Shown here one piece after another: positions 13,165-25,200 of a DNA stretch of 64,000 nt. The DNA is taken from NCBI GenBank assembly GCA_013423385.1, contig BLZA01000030.1:761168-825167 (forward strand). Reading direction: 5' to 3'. A program made the translations under genes and the position numbers. Numbering within the stretch: the stretch's first letter is position 1; each line of letters begins with the position of its first letter. Source of the DNA: Naganishia liquefaciens (lineage: Eukaryota > Basidiomycota > Tremellomycetes > Filobasidiales > Filobasidiaceae). Under the pieces are notes generated by a model. The model saw only the letters and a list, made by a program, of their open reading frames with translations, had not been told where the DNA came from and ran no database searches.

Positions 13165-13826
13165 TTATCCTGGACCAATCTGTTAAGGCGCAGAATGAGA
13201 TGACTGAAAGAGAAAGCAGGCTGACGGAACATGCTTACCCTTGGCATATCGTGGTGCTCGCTATACGAGGAAAAGGTGGAGCAATTTGATCAGCACAGAC
13301 TCCGGATGAGATGAAGGAGAGATGCATACCTCAGCCTGTCCAATGATGCATTAAATTCCGCCACGCGATCCTTGTGGCTCTTCAATGCGTTCTTTTTTGC
13401 ACGTTCTCGTCGCTATCGGCATCAGGCATCAATAGATGACTTAGGAAGGATCACCACCGTTAACTTACCCTTTCCTCTTGGATCTTGTCAAACTTTTCCT
13501 CTGCTGCAGTCTTCTTCTTCTTCTTCCCTGTTCCAGACGAAGTTTCCTCGCCATCTTCAGCCGCTGATCCACTCTTGTCGCCTGCTTCGCGGCTGACGCT
13601 GCGCGCTGCTTGTTCTCTTTCAGCAATTTCAGCCGCCCGAATGGCACGCTGGGCTTCCTCGTGGGCGATGGCTCGCTCCTCCTCGGTCCTTGACTTCTTC
13701 TTCTTCCTTGAACAGATATTACGAATCAACACGCGGTGTCCTTCGGCGGTACCGTCCATGCTGAACTTACTTCCTGTCGCCTTTCAGCTTTAGTGAGCCT
13801 CCTGGACGGAAGCTATAGTCGTCCAT
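13165..13826 (-). CDS. FAM32A: FAM32A-like small lysine-rich nuclear protein
   Basis: FAM32A family proteins are small, basic and nuclear; the human member is found in the catalytic spliceosome near the 3' splice site. Exon 1 (from Met13826) reads MDDYSFRPGGSLKLKGD, matching the family's GPLKLKG start. After an intron come Lys runs and a Glu/Ala-rich helix, then the conserved C-terminal block: FDKIQEER, RRERAKKNALKSHKDRVAEF, NASLDRLSEHHDMPKIGPG. The last two introns (about 13332 down to 13274, and 13240 down to 13181) split that block, and the final exon encodes only IGPG before the stop at 13165. Human FAM32A ends in a similar DIPKVSW sequence. The middle Ser/Gly/Lys segment is longer than in human. 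It is divergent from TIM44. Confidence 0.88.
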
Positions 13827-14079
13827 CTTGGCTTCACAAGCGAGATCCCGCCAGATTTGTCATCAAGTGGGCCTGTGTCGACTCGCAGAGATCAATAGGT
13901 CGCTACGCTGGGTTGGGAGAGACATGTTCCAAAACGATTCGAGGTGCGCCCGGGCCAATAATTGATCGGGACTCGCAAAAGTGTCGGCTCGAATGAAGAT
14001 ACCAGAAAGTCGGGGCATCCATCGTAGGCGTTTGCCAGCAACTGTTTATCGCCAGATTCGCTGACCCAACGCTGACACA

Positions 14080-15711
14080 ATGAAGTCTCAAGCAGCGCAT
14101 ATTCTCAAGATACGGCGAACGGCAACCGCCACTTCGGCAATCCGCTCACAGACCCGATTCTTGCCATCAGGCAATTCCAGCGCGCTGCGCGCAGGAACCG
14201 CCGCGTTCCACACTTCGCCTTACCTTCGAAACGGACAAGGATCGCAGCTACCGCAATCGCCTTTCAAGGTCTTTGTTCAAACACTAAAGGAGGAACTGCA
14301 AAAGAACAGGGAATTGCAGGATAATGTGAAGCAACTGCAAGGTGATGTAGACAAGCTCGCCGATTCGGAGGCGATGAAGAAGGCCAAGGAGGCATACGAG
14401 AAGGCTCGGGTAAGCTGAATCAAAACTAAACCGGCGTGCAATAAGTGAATAAGCCATGACTGCAGTTGCGATCCTCTCTTGAAAACAACCCTCGACTGAA
14501 AGCTGCTGCGGAAGAGATGAAGAAGGCGGGTCTCAAAATCTCTGACGGTGTGGCGGAAGCCTTGAAGGCTGTCGAAGATAGCGAACTTATGCGAAATGCA
14601 AGTATACGCCAATTGCTTTTCGTGCTTGCCTGAATCTGATCTCTACGTCTCCCTCTGTAGATCGCCAAGGCGTCAGCCGCCGTCTCCTCCGGAGTCTCCA
14701 CCGCAACAGCTCCCGTTCGAAATACTGAAGCTTACAAGGCGTTGGCGGAGTCCGTGACGGAGGTCCTGGAAGAAAGCTCCAGATATGGTGGATACGAAGA
14801 AAAAGAAGAGAGACGCAGACGGCGGGAACTGCGAATGAAGAAGGCTGGTCTCCAGGGAAGAAAACGAATGGCCGCCAATGAAGCGTGAGCAAGGCAGACA
14901 TCGACTCTGAAACTGGGCCATCTGACATGGTTTTGACTCACAGGGCGGGAGAGGCACTGGTTTTGTCAGACAAGCAGGAAAAGGAGTCTTGGACATCAAA
15001 GCTCAAGCAAAACCCAAGAATTGCCGACTGGCTCGATCGCTACGAGGAATCTGAGAGCCCCGTAGTGTCAACCTTGCGATCGGTCACTTCTACCGTCGGA
15101 TCATGGTTTGACGAAAATGAGACCGCCAAGGTCATCAGGATGATACGAGCTCTTGACCCGGATTTCAAGATGGATACTTTCCAGAAAGAGCTGCGGGAAT
15201 ACATCATTCCGGAAGTTGTTGACGCATACCTTGGAGCCGACAGGGAGACTTTGCAGATGTGGTGCGGTGAAGCGGTAAGCAAACTGTTCCATCTTTCGTT
15301 CGTTTCGCTGACTCGGTTTCATTAGACCTACAATGTCCTTTGGGCAACGATGAACCAATATGTCAAGCAAGGCCTCGTATCGGACAGCAAAGTATTGGAC
15401 ATTCGTCGAGTGGAAGTGGCACAGGGCAAGATCTTGGAGAATGATGTCCCAGTATTCCTCGTAACGTTCGCAACGCAAGAAGTGCTGTGCTTCCGAAGCG
15501 CAAAGTCGGGCGAGGTCGTCGTTGGAAATCCTACTGCCGTGGAGCAATGCAATTACGCAGCTGTTTTGACGATGGTGGAATCCGAGCTGGACAACCCAGA
15601 GACAGGAGGATGGAAGATTGTCGAGGTTCGTTCATTAGGTATCTCAGTGCAATGATCCCCGCTGACGATTCTTAACAGATGGCACGACGTGGCAGCCGAG
15701 GCTATATGTAA
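14080..15711 (+). CDS. TIM44: Mitochondrial import inner membrane translocase subunit Tim44
   Basis: Tim44 sits on the matrix face of the TIM23 complex and tethers mtHsp70 to incoming preproteins. The N-terminus is a basic, Ser/Ala-rich presequence of about 50 residues. The conserved start of the mature protein follows: VFVQTLKEELQKNRELQDNV, then QLQGDVDKLADSEAMKKAKE. The membrane-binding C-terminal Tim44-like domain includes VDAYLGADRETLQMWCGEA, TYNVLWATMNQYVKQGLVSD, VLDIRRVEVAQGKILENDVP and PETGGWKIVE, with a short last exon MARRGSRGYM. Introns of about 52-60 nt sit near 14409, 14600, 14885, 15275 and 15628. The protein is about 450 residues. It is complete; the start is the first Met of the presequence. 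The 3' end is convergent with the flavoprotein gene, 140 bases between stops. Confidence 0.95.
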
Positions 15712-15851
15712 GGCGCTCGGAAATAATATATGTCGCAGTTGTATTCCATAACGGACCGCTTCATATGCACACACCTCAACACGCTCAGCCCGTTCTGGCC
15801 CTCCAAGTCACACGCGTCGTTTCCCCTCATGAGCCGTCATCTGTTCGTCTG

Positions 15852-16747
15852 TCATGGTACAAGCTCGGTCGCAACCCATGACATGTCGTCCAAGAGCTTC
15901 CACTGCCATCTCCTGTCGAGACCTTGGCTCACGATCTGGACCAGGTCTACTTCATACGGAACCACTACAAGTAAAGCAAAATTTCGCGCTGCTTCCTGCA
16001 AAGCAATGCCTTCAGTAACCTATCCAGTCGCCCAAAACTTCTGATCAATGAATGCTGCAAGGCTAACCTGGCGAATCGACATACCTCGAGTTCTTGTAGC
16101 CATGCTTCTCTGTCGGCGCTCGTGAAGTCATTGAGTCGTCCTCCTGGAACCCCTCTCGAATGCCAAGCTCTTGTGCGAGGACTAAGTCCTTCGAACAATG
16201 CTCGTGATAGGGCTTCCAAATCAGACGATGTTACGATGTCCTGCATGTTTTTGCAGTGTGATTCGGATGACGCTTTAGATGACGGCGGTAGGATCCACGA
16301 CTGTTCCTGTGCGGTGTCTTTCGTCCAAGCGGGTCGGTATAGGTAAGCGTAGCCGTCTATCCTTAGTTGAACACCTGTCTCTGGCAACCAAGCTGAAAGT
16401 GCGCATTCCGGAGCGTTCACGATTTCTGCGCATTTCGGACTTCGAATGTCTGTCGAGAACAGCAGAGTGGATATATCTAGCTGTGTTGTCAACGGATGGG
16501 CTAATGTAGAGGAAACGGCGGTTGCCGGTGCGGGTCGGGGAAGCGACATCACATCTTTCAGTCCAACGTGTCGGATGTTGGGCCGCCCGTCCGTTCGGGT
16601 TGTTGCCAATGCGAATGCTATCGAAAAAGATTTTGAGACTGTCCCGAGCTTGCATACATCTTCAGCTCTCATACCTATCGAATAGTCTGTCTTTTGCTGC
16701 AATATGCCCTTCAAGAAGTCCTGCCAGGTGACATCTTCGAGGTACAT
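15852..16747 (-). CDS. Alr4036-type pyridoxamine 5'-phosphate oxidase-like FMN-binding protein
   Basis: This family has the split-barrel FMN-binding fold of pyridoxamine phosphate oxidase, but its substrate is not established in fungi. Exon 1 (from Met16747) reads MYLEDVTWQDFLKGILQQK; after an intron (about 16676-16620) come IAFALATTRTDGRPNIRHVG, LLFSTDIRSPKCAEIVN and WLPETGVQLRIDGYAYLYRP, which are the family's strand and phosphate-binding motifs. A further intron (about 16090-16021) leads to VTEGIALQEAARNFALLVVV and PYEVDLVQIV, the usual dimer-interface end, finishing WVATELVP. The product is about 254 residues, normal for the family. The frame is open upstream of 16747 for about 120 codons, but that part lacks family motifs and Met16747 fits the usual short N-terminus. 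Confidence 0.85.
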
Positions 16748-17659
16748 TTCTATAAATTGCCTCGAGACGATATCGGAAAGCGAAGAAGTGAACGATTGCG
16801 AGTCGTCAGGTCGAAGGCATAGACCAAATATATGTAGGAGTGCATGTACCTTCGTCGTCTTGTACCTTCGTCGTCGATCGAAATGCGTGCACGATGCGAA
16901 CATTCGGTCGATGATGACGAATCCATGAAACAGAGCAGAGGACCGGTACCGCGCGCGCCCGCTTGCCTTCGATGCAGTGTTTGCTATTTTGTCTTTACCT
17001 TCTCGTCGAGAGGAGCTGCAAGTGTTAAAGTACATTGGCCGATAACCTTCCAACTCGATGCACCTGTACACAAACTTCCGTTCACCTTGTGCCAGCAAGC
17101 TAAACACATTCGGGAAGACGAATTCTCATCTGAGATAACGGACACAAAGCCGAGGCTGAAAGGCTTGTCTGCTTTACATTGTGTAACCATCAATCCTTAT
17201 CCACCTTGCACCCATTCACTCAAGGACCGGTAGACCGCTGGTCTGCAGGCACTTGCGCGGCGTAAAGTTTGCTGAATGCCATGAAATCTTCGCCTAGACT
17301 CTCGTCGTCCATACTCGTTACAAATTTACTCCAGACTGGCAGCATCTTCGGCTAGTCCGTATTATTACATACACTTGTTGAATTAAAACGGGGCTATGCC
17401 ACCCCAAAATGAATGTAGCTGGAAAGCAACGAGTTGATGGAGACTGCGCGACGCCAAGAAAGAAGACTTGATGTTCGGAGCATAGCTGAAGGGAGACAAT
17501 TTGTATCGATTCGCCAGGGCTGCCTGGTACGATCGATCTTCCTGCAGAAACGGGCGATTAGAATGAAAGATGTCGTGTTGTCGATGGTCATAAATGCTGC
17601 AATTGACTAGGGTGAACACTTCCCGATCAAAGTGCTCGCGGGCCATAGCCTTTCCACGT
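16748..17659. other. Intergenic stretch without a recognisable gene
   Basis: These 912 bases lie between two minus-strand genes and should contain the 3' UTR of CDC55 and the promoter and leader of the flavoprotein gene. Open frames of 60-130 codons exist on both strands but show no motif, no plausible splice pattern and no family resemblance. No RNA gene was recognised. Confidence 0.5.
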
Positions 17660-19788
17660 TCACGTCAATGTTGAATACAAGAAACTGAAGGCAGACATGA
17701 CGTGAGCTTTTGAACGTTTCGAAGTCTCGTGGGGATCTTTTCAGCCACTTACAGATTGTTCGTTGCAGCAATCTGAATGTCAAGCAGGATGGGTTCAGCG
17801 ATCGTGAATTCTGATATGGTAATGTGTCTCTCACAGCGATCGTGTTCTCCCTTGGATGCCAACTACCATGCAGCTGTGGGGGAAAAACTTTATGAGCTCT
17901 CGTGCGTTGCAGTGTTGACTATACCTGTGCTTACGATTTTCTTCGCGAAATCTATGTTTTCTGTCTGGAGACCTTCCTTCTTGCCCGTGTTGTTTGGTCC
18001 CTTGCCCTGACCCTTGGGACCGCCAATTTTCTTGGCCTTGAATGCTGATTTGTCTGCCTGAAGAACGGCGTCTTTATCGCCGGAATCGTTGACATCATAT
18101 ATGCGGAAGTAGTTGTGATAAGATCCGGTCAAGACTTGGCTGTGAGACGAAGAGAGAGGATCGGCAAAGATCGCAAGGTCAAATATCCCTCACAACTTAC
18201 TCTCCGTTACCACTCCAAGTACACTCGAACTTGTCGAAAATGCAATCATTCTCGTACAGATCACAGAGCTTTCCCCGCAGATGCTCGTGAATATTGATCT
18301 TCTTGACGGGCGCCTTTTCATCACGGATGTCCCAAATCTTGAGTGTCAGGTAATCTCGAGAAAGAATATAATTGCCATCTTTCGAGAACTTTACGTCGGA
18401 GATTGAAGAAATGATTTCGGAGAAAAAGGATTTCTGTGATGGGTCTTCCTCTTCTTCAAAGACTGCGATTACAAGCATGGACTGTCGTCAGGAATCTTTA
18501 GAGTTAAGGGACCGTGATATACTGACGCTTTGCGTGATTGTCGCACAGTGCCGACTGACGCATGTCAGCGAGCTTGATGGTACCCTTCGAGCTAGAGTAC
18601 ATGAACTGATTGCAATGATTGGGGTGGAATTCGGCGGCAGTGATGACTTCTGTCAATTCTTCCATGTTCACTGGTTTGATATCGACAATGTCTGAGGGAG
18701 AAGGCACAGGCTGAATAGATGATCCCTAATTATAAAAGGCATAGCTGCGCTTACTGAAACTCTGATCACTGATGCCCAAATTCCACAGATTGATCCTCAA
18801 ATCATCCGCAGAGATATAAGTCTCGCCATCTGAGTTGATTGAGATCGAGTTGATGTGGTATGCGTGGGCGTTGGCGTATACTTTTCTTGGCACAGCGGCG
18901 ACGATGTTCTCCTGCACTGCCATTCGCGGCAGGCGTAGCTGAGAGGGAGAAGCGCCGGGAATCGGCCCTGGGCCGCCGTTTCCGCTTGTCACGTTGTTTT
19001 CCTGGACGACCTTGATCGACTTCTCAAACACCTTCCATAGCTTAATAGTCTTGTCTGCAATCCACAGAAGGTCAATCAGGCTGTCTCGAAAGACGCAGAA
19101 GACACGAACCATTTGTACTGAGCAGGAAGTGTGCCGAGTTCTGCCTCTTGCACCACTTGATACGGTTGATCTTCTCCTCAATTTCCAGTGACTTCAGGTA
19201 GTCAAATTCTGGCTCGTGCGATTGGAACTGGACAATGCGGATCAGCCAGGGTACCGGAAGTCAGTGAAGAGCACGGGCTGTGACGTACCTCTGTGTAGAA
19301 CTTGTACTCGCAGCCTTTTTTCTATGCGTATCCAATCCACCCGGAGGTATCGTTAGCCAAAAGCTCGAGCGTACCATCCCGTACTCACCGATTCATTTCG
19401 CTCAAACAAGACGACTCGGCCGCCCTTGTCACCCGTCGCGAGATAGTCTCCAGTATGGTCAAATTCCACCGTCGAGATGATATCGGCTGCGTGTAGCCAA
19501 GACAGTTAGCGCTCTTCTTCTTGGGTTGCACAACGTGTCCACGCAAACCTTCGGTGATGTCGTTGTCCTGGGAACAAGAGATAGAACATGGGTCAACTCG
19601 GCCACCCTCCTTATGCATCGTGGGGTGACATTCGGCAAGCGAGGTCTGCAGCTCTTCGCTACCTCTCTGCCCCTGACATGTGCGTCCCCCCAGATGAACA
19701 TCACAGAAATAATGCTCACCGAATCCGATTTGTCACCGAAACACTGCGCAAACCGCCAAGGGTTTTGCCCAGATTCAGCGGTGTCCAT
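17660..19788 (-). CDS. CDC55: Protein phosphatase 2A regulatory subunit B (PR55/B55)
   Basis: The B55 subunit is a seven-bladed WD40 propeller that directs PP2A to substrates controlling mitotic entry and exit and morphogenesis. From Met19788 the exons read [20 protein letters not shown]..., [165 protein letters not shown] and [11 protein letters not shown]. The C-terminal exons give [20 protein letters not shown], then NNLFLYSTLT and the stop at 17660. About ten introns are present. One insertion between blades (about 18900-18990) is Gly/Pro-rich ([14 protein letters not shown]). A few exon edges near 19500-19700 I placed only approximately. The gene is complete, a single B55 copy in the window. 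Confidence 0.95.
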
Positions 19789-20083
19789 CTTGACGCTAAG
19801 TTAAGACGGAGTAGGAAAACAAGGAGGTTGCGCTAGTCGAGGTTTCGGGAGTGTTAGCTTTTGGACTTTCTACGTGGTTGACAGCTCGTAGATAGAGACT
19901 CGCGTTCGACGTCGATGGAGCTGACAATCAGGAACTATCCCAATACGCGGCCCGCGACATAAGGAGCAGTCCAGCAATCGGAGTTGTGAGTCCCCTGTGT
20001 TCTGCCTTTCTCGTGTCTTCCCTTGTCATGCCGCTCCGTGAACTGTATTGGGTGATCGGACATCGGGCGATTGCAGGATGCCG

Positions 20084-20677
20084 TCACGAATCGATTGCGG
20101 TGTTCAAACTTAGGATTGATATCGCTCTAGGCTCGTAGGAGCCGTGTCTGCAGTCGGTGTCATCCAACTTTTCCCACTCCCATTCAGCCCCGAATCCGGT
20201 GTGCGTCTTGCGCTCTCGCGTTTCACAGCATCGCCAGCTCCAGTGACTACGACTTGATCCCACATCAGAGTGAAAAGACAGCAAGACTCACCCAAAAGAT
20301 TCACTGTTCTGCCCAGATGACGTTTCCTGCTGCTTGGTATTATTTCCCTCGAAAAGACGTTGAAGAGTGTACACAAGAATCACACCGCTGGCCGTAGGCA
20401 AGAGAACGCTGAGACTCGCTTCGGGCAAGACCTTGAGGGATGTCGCGAGAGGGATTGCTGTCGGGATCTGTCTGTGCGTTAGCACATGCACGAGACGCGG
20501 AGTGGAGAAAATGACGATCGTTTAGCAGCTCAGCCCAGCAGCCAGCCAGACAGCGTGTGTGTCCGTCTGTGTCAAAGGGGCGCCCGTGCAATCTTCTGCC
20601 AGGCTTGCTCACGAATCACGCCTGTCGCCGACTCTGGGCGCCGGGAGGGGGATGTCGGCGGATATCATGACAGCCAT
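20084..20677 (-). CDS. Doubtful small single-pass membrane protein
   Basis: A possible gene of three exons. Exon 1 from Met20677 reads MAVMISADIPLPAPRVGD. A donor gtgagcaag and an acceptor with a good upstream branch-site-like CTAAC (about 20485) join it in frame to QIPTAIPLATSLKVLPEAS, followed by one hydrophobic segment (LSVLLPTASGVILVYTLQRL) and a Gln/Ser-rich tail. A donor gtgagtctt near 20292 suggests a third exon, whose acceptor, frame and end I cannot choose (stop near 20084 or 20110). I do not recognise a family. It would be divergent from COX9 with 184 bases between starts. Alternatively the stretch is non-coding leader; the evidence is splice signals and one membrane segment only. 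Confidence 0.33.
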
Positions 20678-20861
20678 CTCCGTTGCGTCCGGGGGGAATC
20701 GCAAAAAGCTTAGGTGAGCCGTCAGCGCGGCTTGGTGGGCTGGGCGGATCCACCAACAGCGTCGCGAGCCAACGATCAACGTTGAATACCGTTACCTCTT
20801 TGTGCCCTGCTCGAGACTCGCTCTGCACGACTGCTCGTTTACGCTCACTCGCCCTTTCAAA

Positions 20862-21635
20862 ATGCCCGTCGCTCCTATCATTGGCAAGGTGTGTACTCGC
20901 TCGCGCGCCATATTAACCAAGTGAACGCCGTCCGCTGCATTTTCGCCAAAGTGGGATCGAGAAGGATCTGGGGATGGGTTGACCGCGCAAGCAGGAGTGA
21001 ACGTGCACGTTATGGCGAATGATGGATCTCGGGGGACTTCAGCCCATTACAGCGGGCGGCGGATACCATGAACAACGGACTCCCATAATCAATTTCTAAC
21101 TTTCGCGCCTCTCCCGACAGTTCCGAAAGAGGTTGATTCTCGACCTTTCCGTCGCTATCGGACTCGGTACGGCAGCTGGTTACGGATACTGGTAAGTAAT
21201 ACCGCAGTGGGAGATGTTCACGAGCGCGATTACTCATATTGCTCTCCGCCTTTCCAGGTACGGTGTCCACCTCCCCAATGGTGAGTGTCTTGTACGGGTC
21301 TTGAAGTGCGCCAAGCAGTCCGGGTTGAGGAGCTTCAGGGTTCGCGCACGCGGGTAAAGTTGGGAAGGAAAGATCGAGAGGATGCAGATGAAGCGCTGTT
21401 CCTCTCCTCTGCGCGCAAAAGTGGACCGTCGAGCTGCGACTCGGAGAAATACCGCCTGGTTTCGACCGATCAGAGATCAGGAGATAGCTCTTATGCCCTG
21501 CTTTCCGTCGCCCGACGCTCCTCTTCTGAGTGCAATGTTGTCACGAAACCTGTGCTGACGTCTTTCACTTCTTTAGCTCGAGTTCGAGACTTGTACTACC
21601 TCAAGTACGAGCAGAACAAGGGCTCCGAGCAATAA
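20862..21635 (+). CDS. COX9: Cytochrome c oxidase subunit VIIa (yeast Cox9 type)
   Basis: This is a small single-span nuclear-encoded subunit of respiratory complex IV in the mitochondrial inner membrane. Four exons give 59 residues, the family size: MPVAPIIGK, then FRKRLILDLSVAIGLGTAAG, YGYWYGVHLPN, and ARVRDLYYLKYEQNKGSEQ. The pattern of a PI(T/I)GK start, one membrane helix ending in WYG-HLP and a charged tail with RD-YY matches fungal Cox9/VIIa. Exons lie at 20862-20888, 21121-21191, 21258-21280 and 21577-21635. Introns 1 (232 nt) and 3 (296 nt) are several times longer than nearly all others in the window, so coding sequence is only about a quarter of the gene. There is no cleavable presequence, as usual for this subunit. 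Confidence 0.92.
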
Positions 21636-22258
21636 ACAATTCACTATGAAGCGGGATACACAGGGGATCGTCGAGGATGCGGGAGGAAATGTGATGGTGC
21701 TGCAAGAGTGGCTCAGGGCTTTAAACGTCCGACAGCACGGCGCAGTTGTATATCAGGCTATCGCATGATGGTGGCTCTCTAAGCGACGATCTCATTTGGA
21801 TCAAGAAAGATGTATTCTCACCGGCAAGTGGGCGTTGCATGACCTGTCGAGAGGTTCGACGATACGGAAACTCGACATTAACGCAGTAACTCTAAGAGAC
21901 CTGCTTTGCAATTCGGGATGGGTGCGCTAGATGGCGTAATCTTGCATAGTAACCCTTGAAAGCTCAATAGTAGTCTGTGCCGGACCTCCAGGTCACGTAC
22001 TGACTTGCACGAGACGTGGATTCAATAGCTAATTGAACCTTCCCCCAGCTCTCCCCGCGACTAAGGAAAGACAAACCGCTTTAATAGCTGCTTTGATCTC
22101 GAGGCTGTCTCGATCGCCCTTACCCGCGTCAATATGATATGACGTTTGAATGGGAGTTTGATTATGCCCAAGAACAACGATCAACCCATCTTTATACCCG
22201 ATCCACATCCCATCTGACAACAATCACCCAAGGCAGGCTCTACCGCCAACTCACAGCC
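21636..22258. other. Intergenic region COX9 / acidic protein
   Basis: These 623 bases between two tandem plus-strand genes hold the 3' UTR of COX9 and the promoter of the next gene. The plus frame of the next gene is open from 22139, with an extra Met there, but I prefer the start at 22259. No RNA gene or repeat seen. Confidence 0.4.
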
Positions 22259-25200
22259 ATGTCGCGTACCGCAAATTCGACATCGGCCTATGACGCCTTT
22301 CCCGCACAAGAGTTTGATGCGTGGATAGACAAGCTCCGACATACCATCATTGATGGCTTGGAAGAGCCTGAAGTCGAGGTCCCTCCTCTGACGATACCAA
22401 ACTTATCCGATGCAGCTCTCGAAACAGTCAGGCAAGCGGAAAAGAAGGCTGCGGTAGCTGAAGCCGAAGCCAAAGCGAGAGAGGAGCAAGTACGCGCCGC
22501 TGCAGAACAAGAAGCAGAGAAGCGAAGTGAGGATCTACGACTCAGAGACGCTCTAGAGCGGCAACTAGAAGAGGAACAGCAAGAGTATGATCGACAAGCG
22601 AGATCCCAGCAGGAACGTGAAACGCAACGGCTCGAGAACTATCGACAACAGAGCAGCGAGGAGGAGCGGGAACGTCTTAGTGCCGACGAGAATGCAACTG
22701 CCCAGTACGATGGACAGAACGATCAAGATGACGAGTACATGGAGGATCAAGATGGCGAGGGAACACTGCCGAACAGCCAGGTCATCAACGAAACGAATCC
22801 AACGGACTGGAATAGGGGTCAGCAGGAAGTGATTGACGACAGTGAAGAAGATGTAGCGGAGATACAGCCATTACCCGAGCTGGAATACGATTATGATCAC
22901 GATGAGGTCACCCGTGAGAAGGACGTATTTGAGTACTCAGACGTTGACACCGAACAGCAGTCGCCACGCTCAGGGCAATCTCAGCCTCACTTCGAACTTT
23001 CGGGTCTAGCGGAAGAGCAAGAAGAGGAATTTGAAGAAGAATACGAGGAGGGATCCCAATCCGCAGGCGACGCAGTCTCGGAAACTGCTACAATGAATGG
23101 CGATCGAGCGCAAGGTTTCCGGGAAGCCTACTCATTGCACAAGGCGCAGAATGCCGGTAAGGAATAGTGGTCAGTCGTCCTATCGTCGTTCAGGGCTGAG
23201 AAGTTCTTTGCTATGTTTCAAGAATTTTCCGAGAGTGAGCAAGACGTGTCCCAATACGATGAAGAGGACGGTACCGAAGATCAAGATGAAATTGGAAACA
23301 GTCCGTCACTCGTGAGAGAGCATACTGAGGAATGGGAGCGTGGGAGCGACGAAGCACACCAAGATCCTCCGGAACTTGCCTCTCAATCAAACTCGCGCCT
23401 TTATGACTCCCGTCAACCGCTTGGCCTAGAAGATAATGCCATTGAGATAGCCGACGATTCGAGCGAAGATGAAGGTGATGATGAGACGCGCTCCACGCCC
23501 AGTGGATCCGGCAGTCACAGAAGTCAACACGTCGATGCACCTTACGGAAGGGCAGGTCACGAGGAGAGGGAATCCAGTGGCGAGGCTTTCGCACGCGCAG
23601 GTGGAGACGGAGAAGGTCAAAAGACCGACTCCGAAGAGGAGCCAGAGAAACACCCGCTTAGGAATGGCATTCGCCCTCTAAAGCGGCCGAGCGAATACGA
23701 TCTAGTCGACGAACAGTCCGAAGGTGGCGAAGAGTACGGCGGATCGGACATCGAAGGAGAAGACCAGGACGTCAACTCGCAATACTCCTACAATGAGGCT
23801 GACAGCGTGGATCCCAGAGAGCACTTGCAGACATTGAGCGAGGACGAGCTGGCGGCAGAAGAAGGAGAAGAAGAAGAAGAAGGCAATTTCTCGGCCCCTG
23901 GAGACGTGGAACAATCGGAATATTGGCGGCCATCGAGAACAGCGCAAATCGTCATGAGGGAGGATACGATAGCAGAAATTGATCCAGCACTGGCCAGTCC
24001 AGAGGAGAGAATGGAACCCCAAATGGTACAGGTCTCCTCGCGTGGGCTGGCTATAGGGAGCCTTACTCAAATGGCCCACTTAAGTGCATCCCGAAGTCTG
24101 GACAGCATTGTCCCTGACATCGGTGCCCACGTCAACCAAGCAGTCACATCTCCGGACCCGCCGGCAACAGTGATTTCTCCGTTCGAGCGGGGAACGGCAT
24201 ATCAGACTGAACCTTTCGAACAGGCAGACCCCACAAGTCTTCCAAAGCTAGATTCGAACTTGAACGAAGAAGTGGTCAAAAGAGATGACAACCCATCGAT
24301 ATCACTACAATCGGATATGCACACTGCCGATTTCGCTGTCAAGGACACCGCGTTGACACGAGATGTGACAGCTGGTGTACCAACTGTTCCGCGAGTCCCA
24401 CTCGACGCGTCTGTGGCATCTCCGAAGCAGGAGGACGTAGCGAGAGACCAGGCTCAAGATTGCCCACCATCTGTGGCATTCCCGTCCGAGGGAACAATCA
24501 ATTATCACGAGCAGCGTTCCCCAGAGCAGCTGCGGGAACCAGAAGATGTCCCGATAACGAATAATCAGGACTCCATGGCCGTGCATGGTGGGAACGGACA
24601 TCAGCATCAAGTTCTTACACAAGAACACGACAGCGATTATCGTGACGTTGACATGGCGTCAGCTGGCGATGTTTCCTCCGAAGAAAGCTTCAAAGATACT
24701 CGCGCAGACCAGGATTTCAGGGAAGGCGAGGAAGATTCGGACGGAGTCGACGATGATGATCGGACTTCCGCTGAATCGGTCGAACGGGGCCAGTCGGAAA
24801 GTGGCGAGGAAGCTTCAGATATTCCTGTACCCGAGCCAGATGGGTATTCCAATCACGAACAGGATAGAGCTCGCTTTCCTTCGGCATTTGATCGTCAAGC
24901 GGACTTTGTACGGCTCACGACGCCATCCAAGGACGAGGACGATGAATTGGAAGATGGCGAGATACGCGATGATGATGAGCGTTCTGTGCAGTCGCCGGAG
25001 GAAGATCACCATGGGGAGGTCGTCGATGTGCCGAATGAAACGCCGGTCGACCAATTAGGCGGAAGCAATGCCGACGAGAATCTTGCGGTTGAGGGCATGG
25101 AAGTGGAGCTCGACCTTGAAGTCAATTTGGCTGTCGGTGTTGTCGTCAACAGGGGTGAGTGGTTTGTTCAAAGTCCTCAGCGTCTGATCACGCCGTTGAT

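Noticed and set aside
16748-17107. 120-residue N-terminal extension of the Alr4036-type protein
   Set aside because: Open by chance; lacks family motifs, and Met16747 gives the normal family length.
16844-17233. 129-codon plus-strand open frame between CDC55 and the flavoprotein gene
   Set aside because: No family likeness; lies over the likely 5' leader of the flavoprotein gene on the other strand.
23702-24079. Hydrophobic Phe-rich minus-strand frame
   Set aside because: It is the antisense shadow of GAA/GAG-rich codons of the acidic protein.
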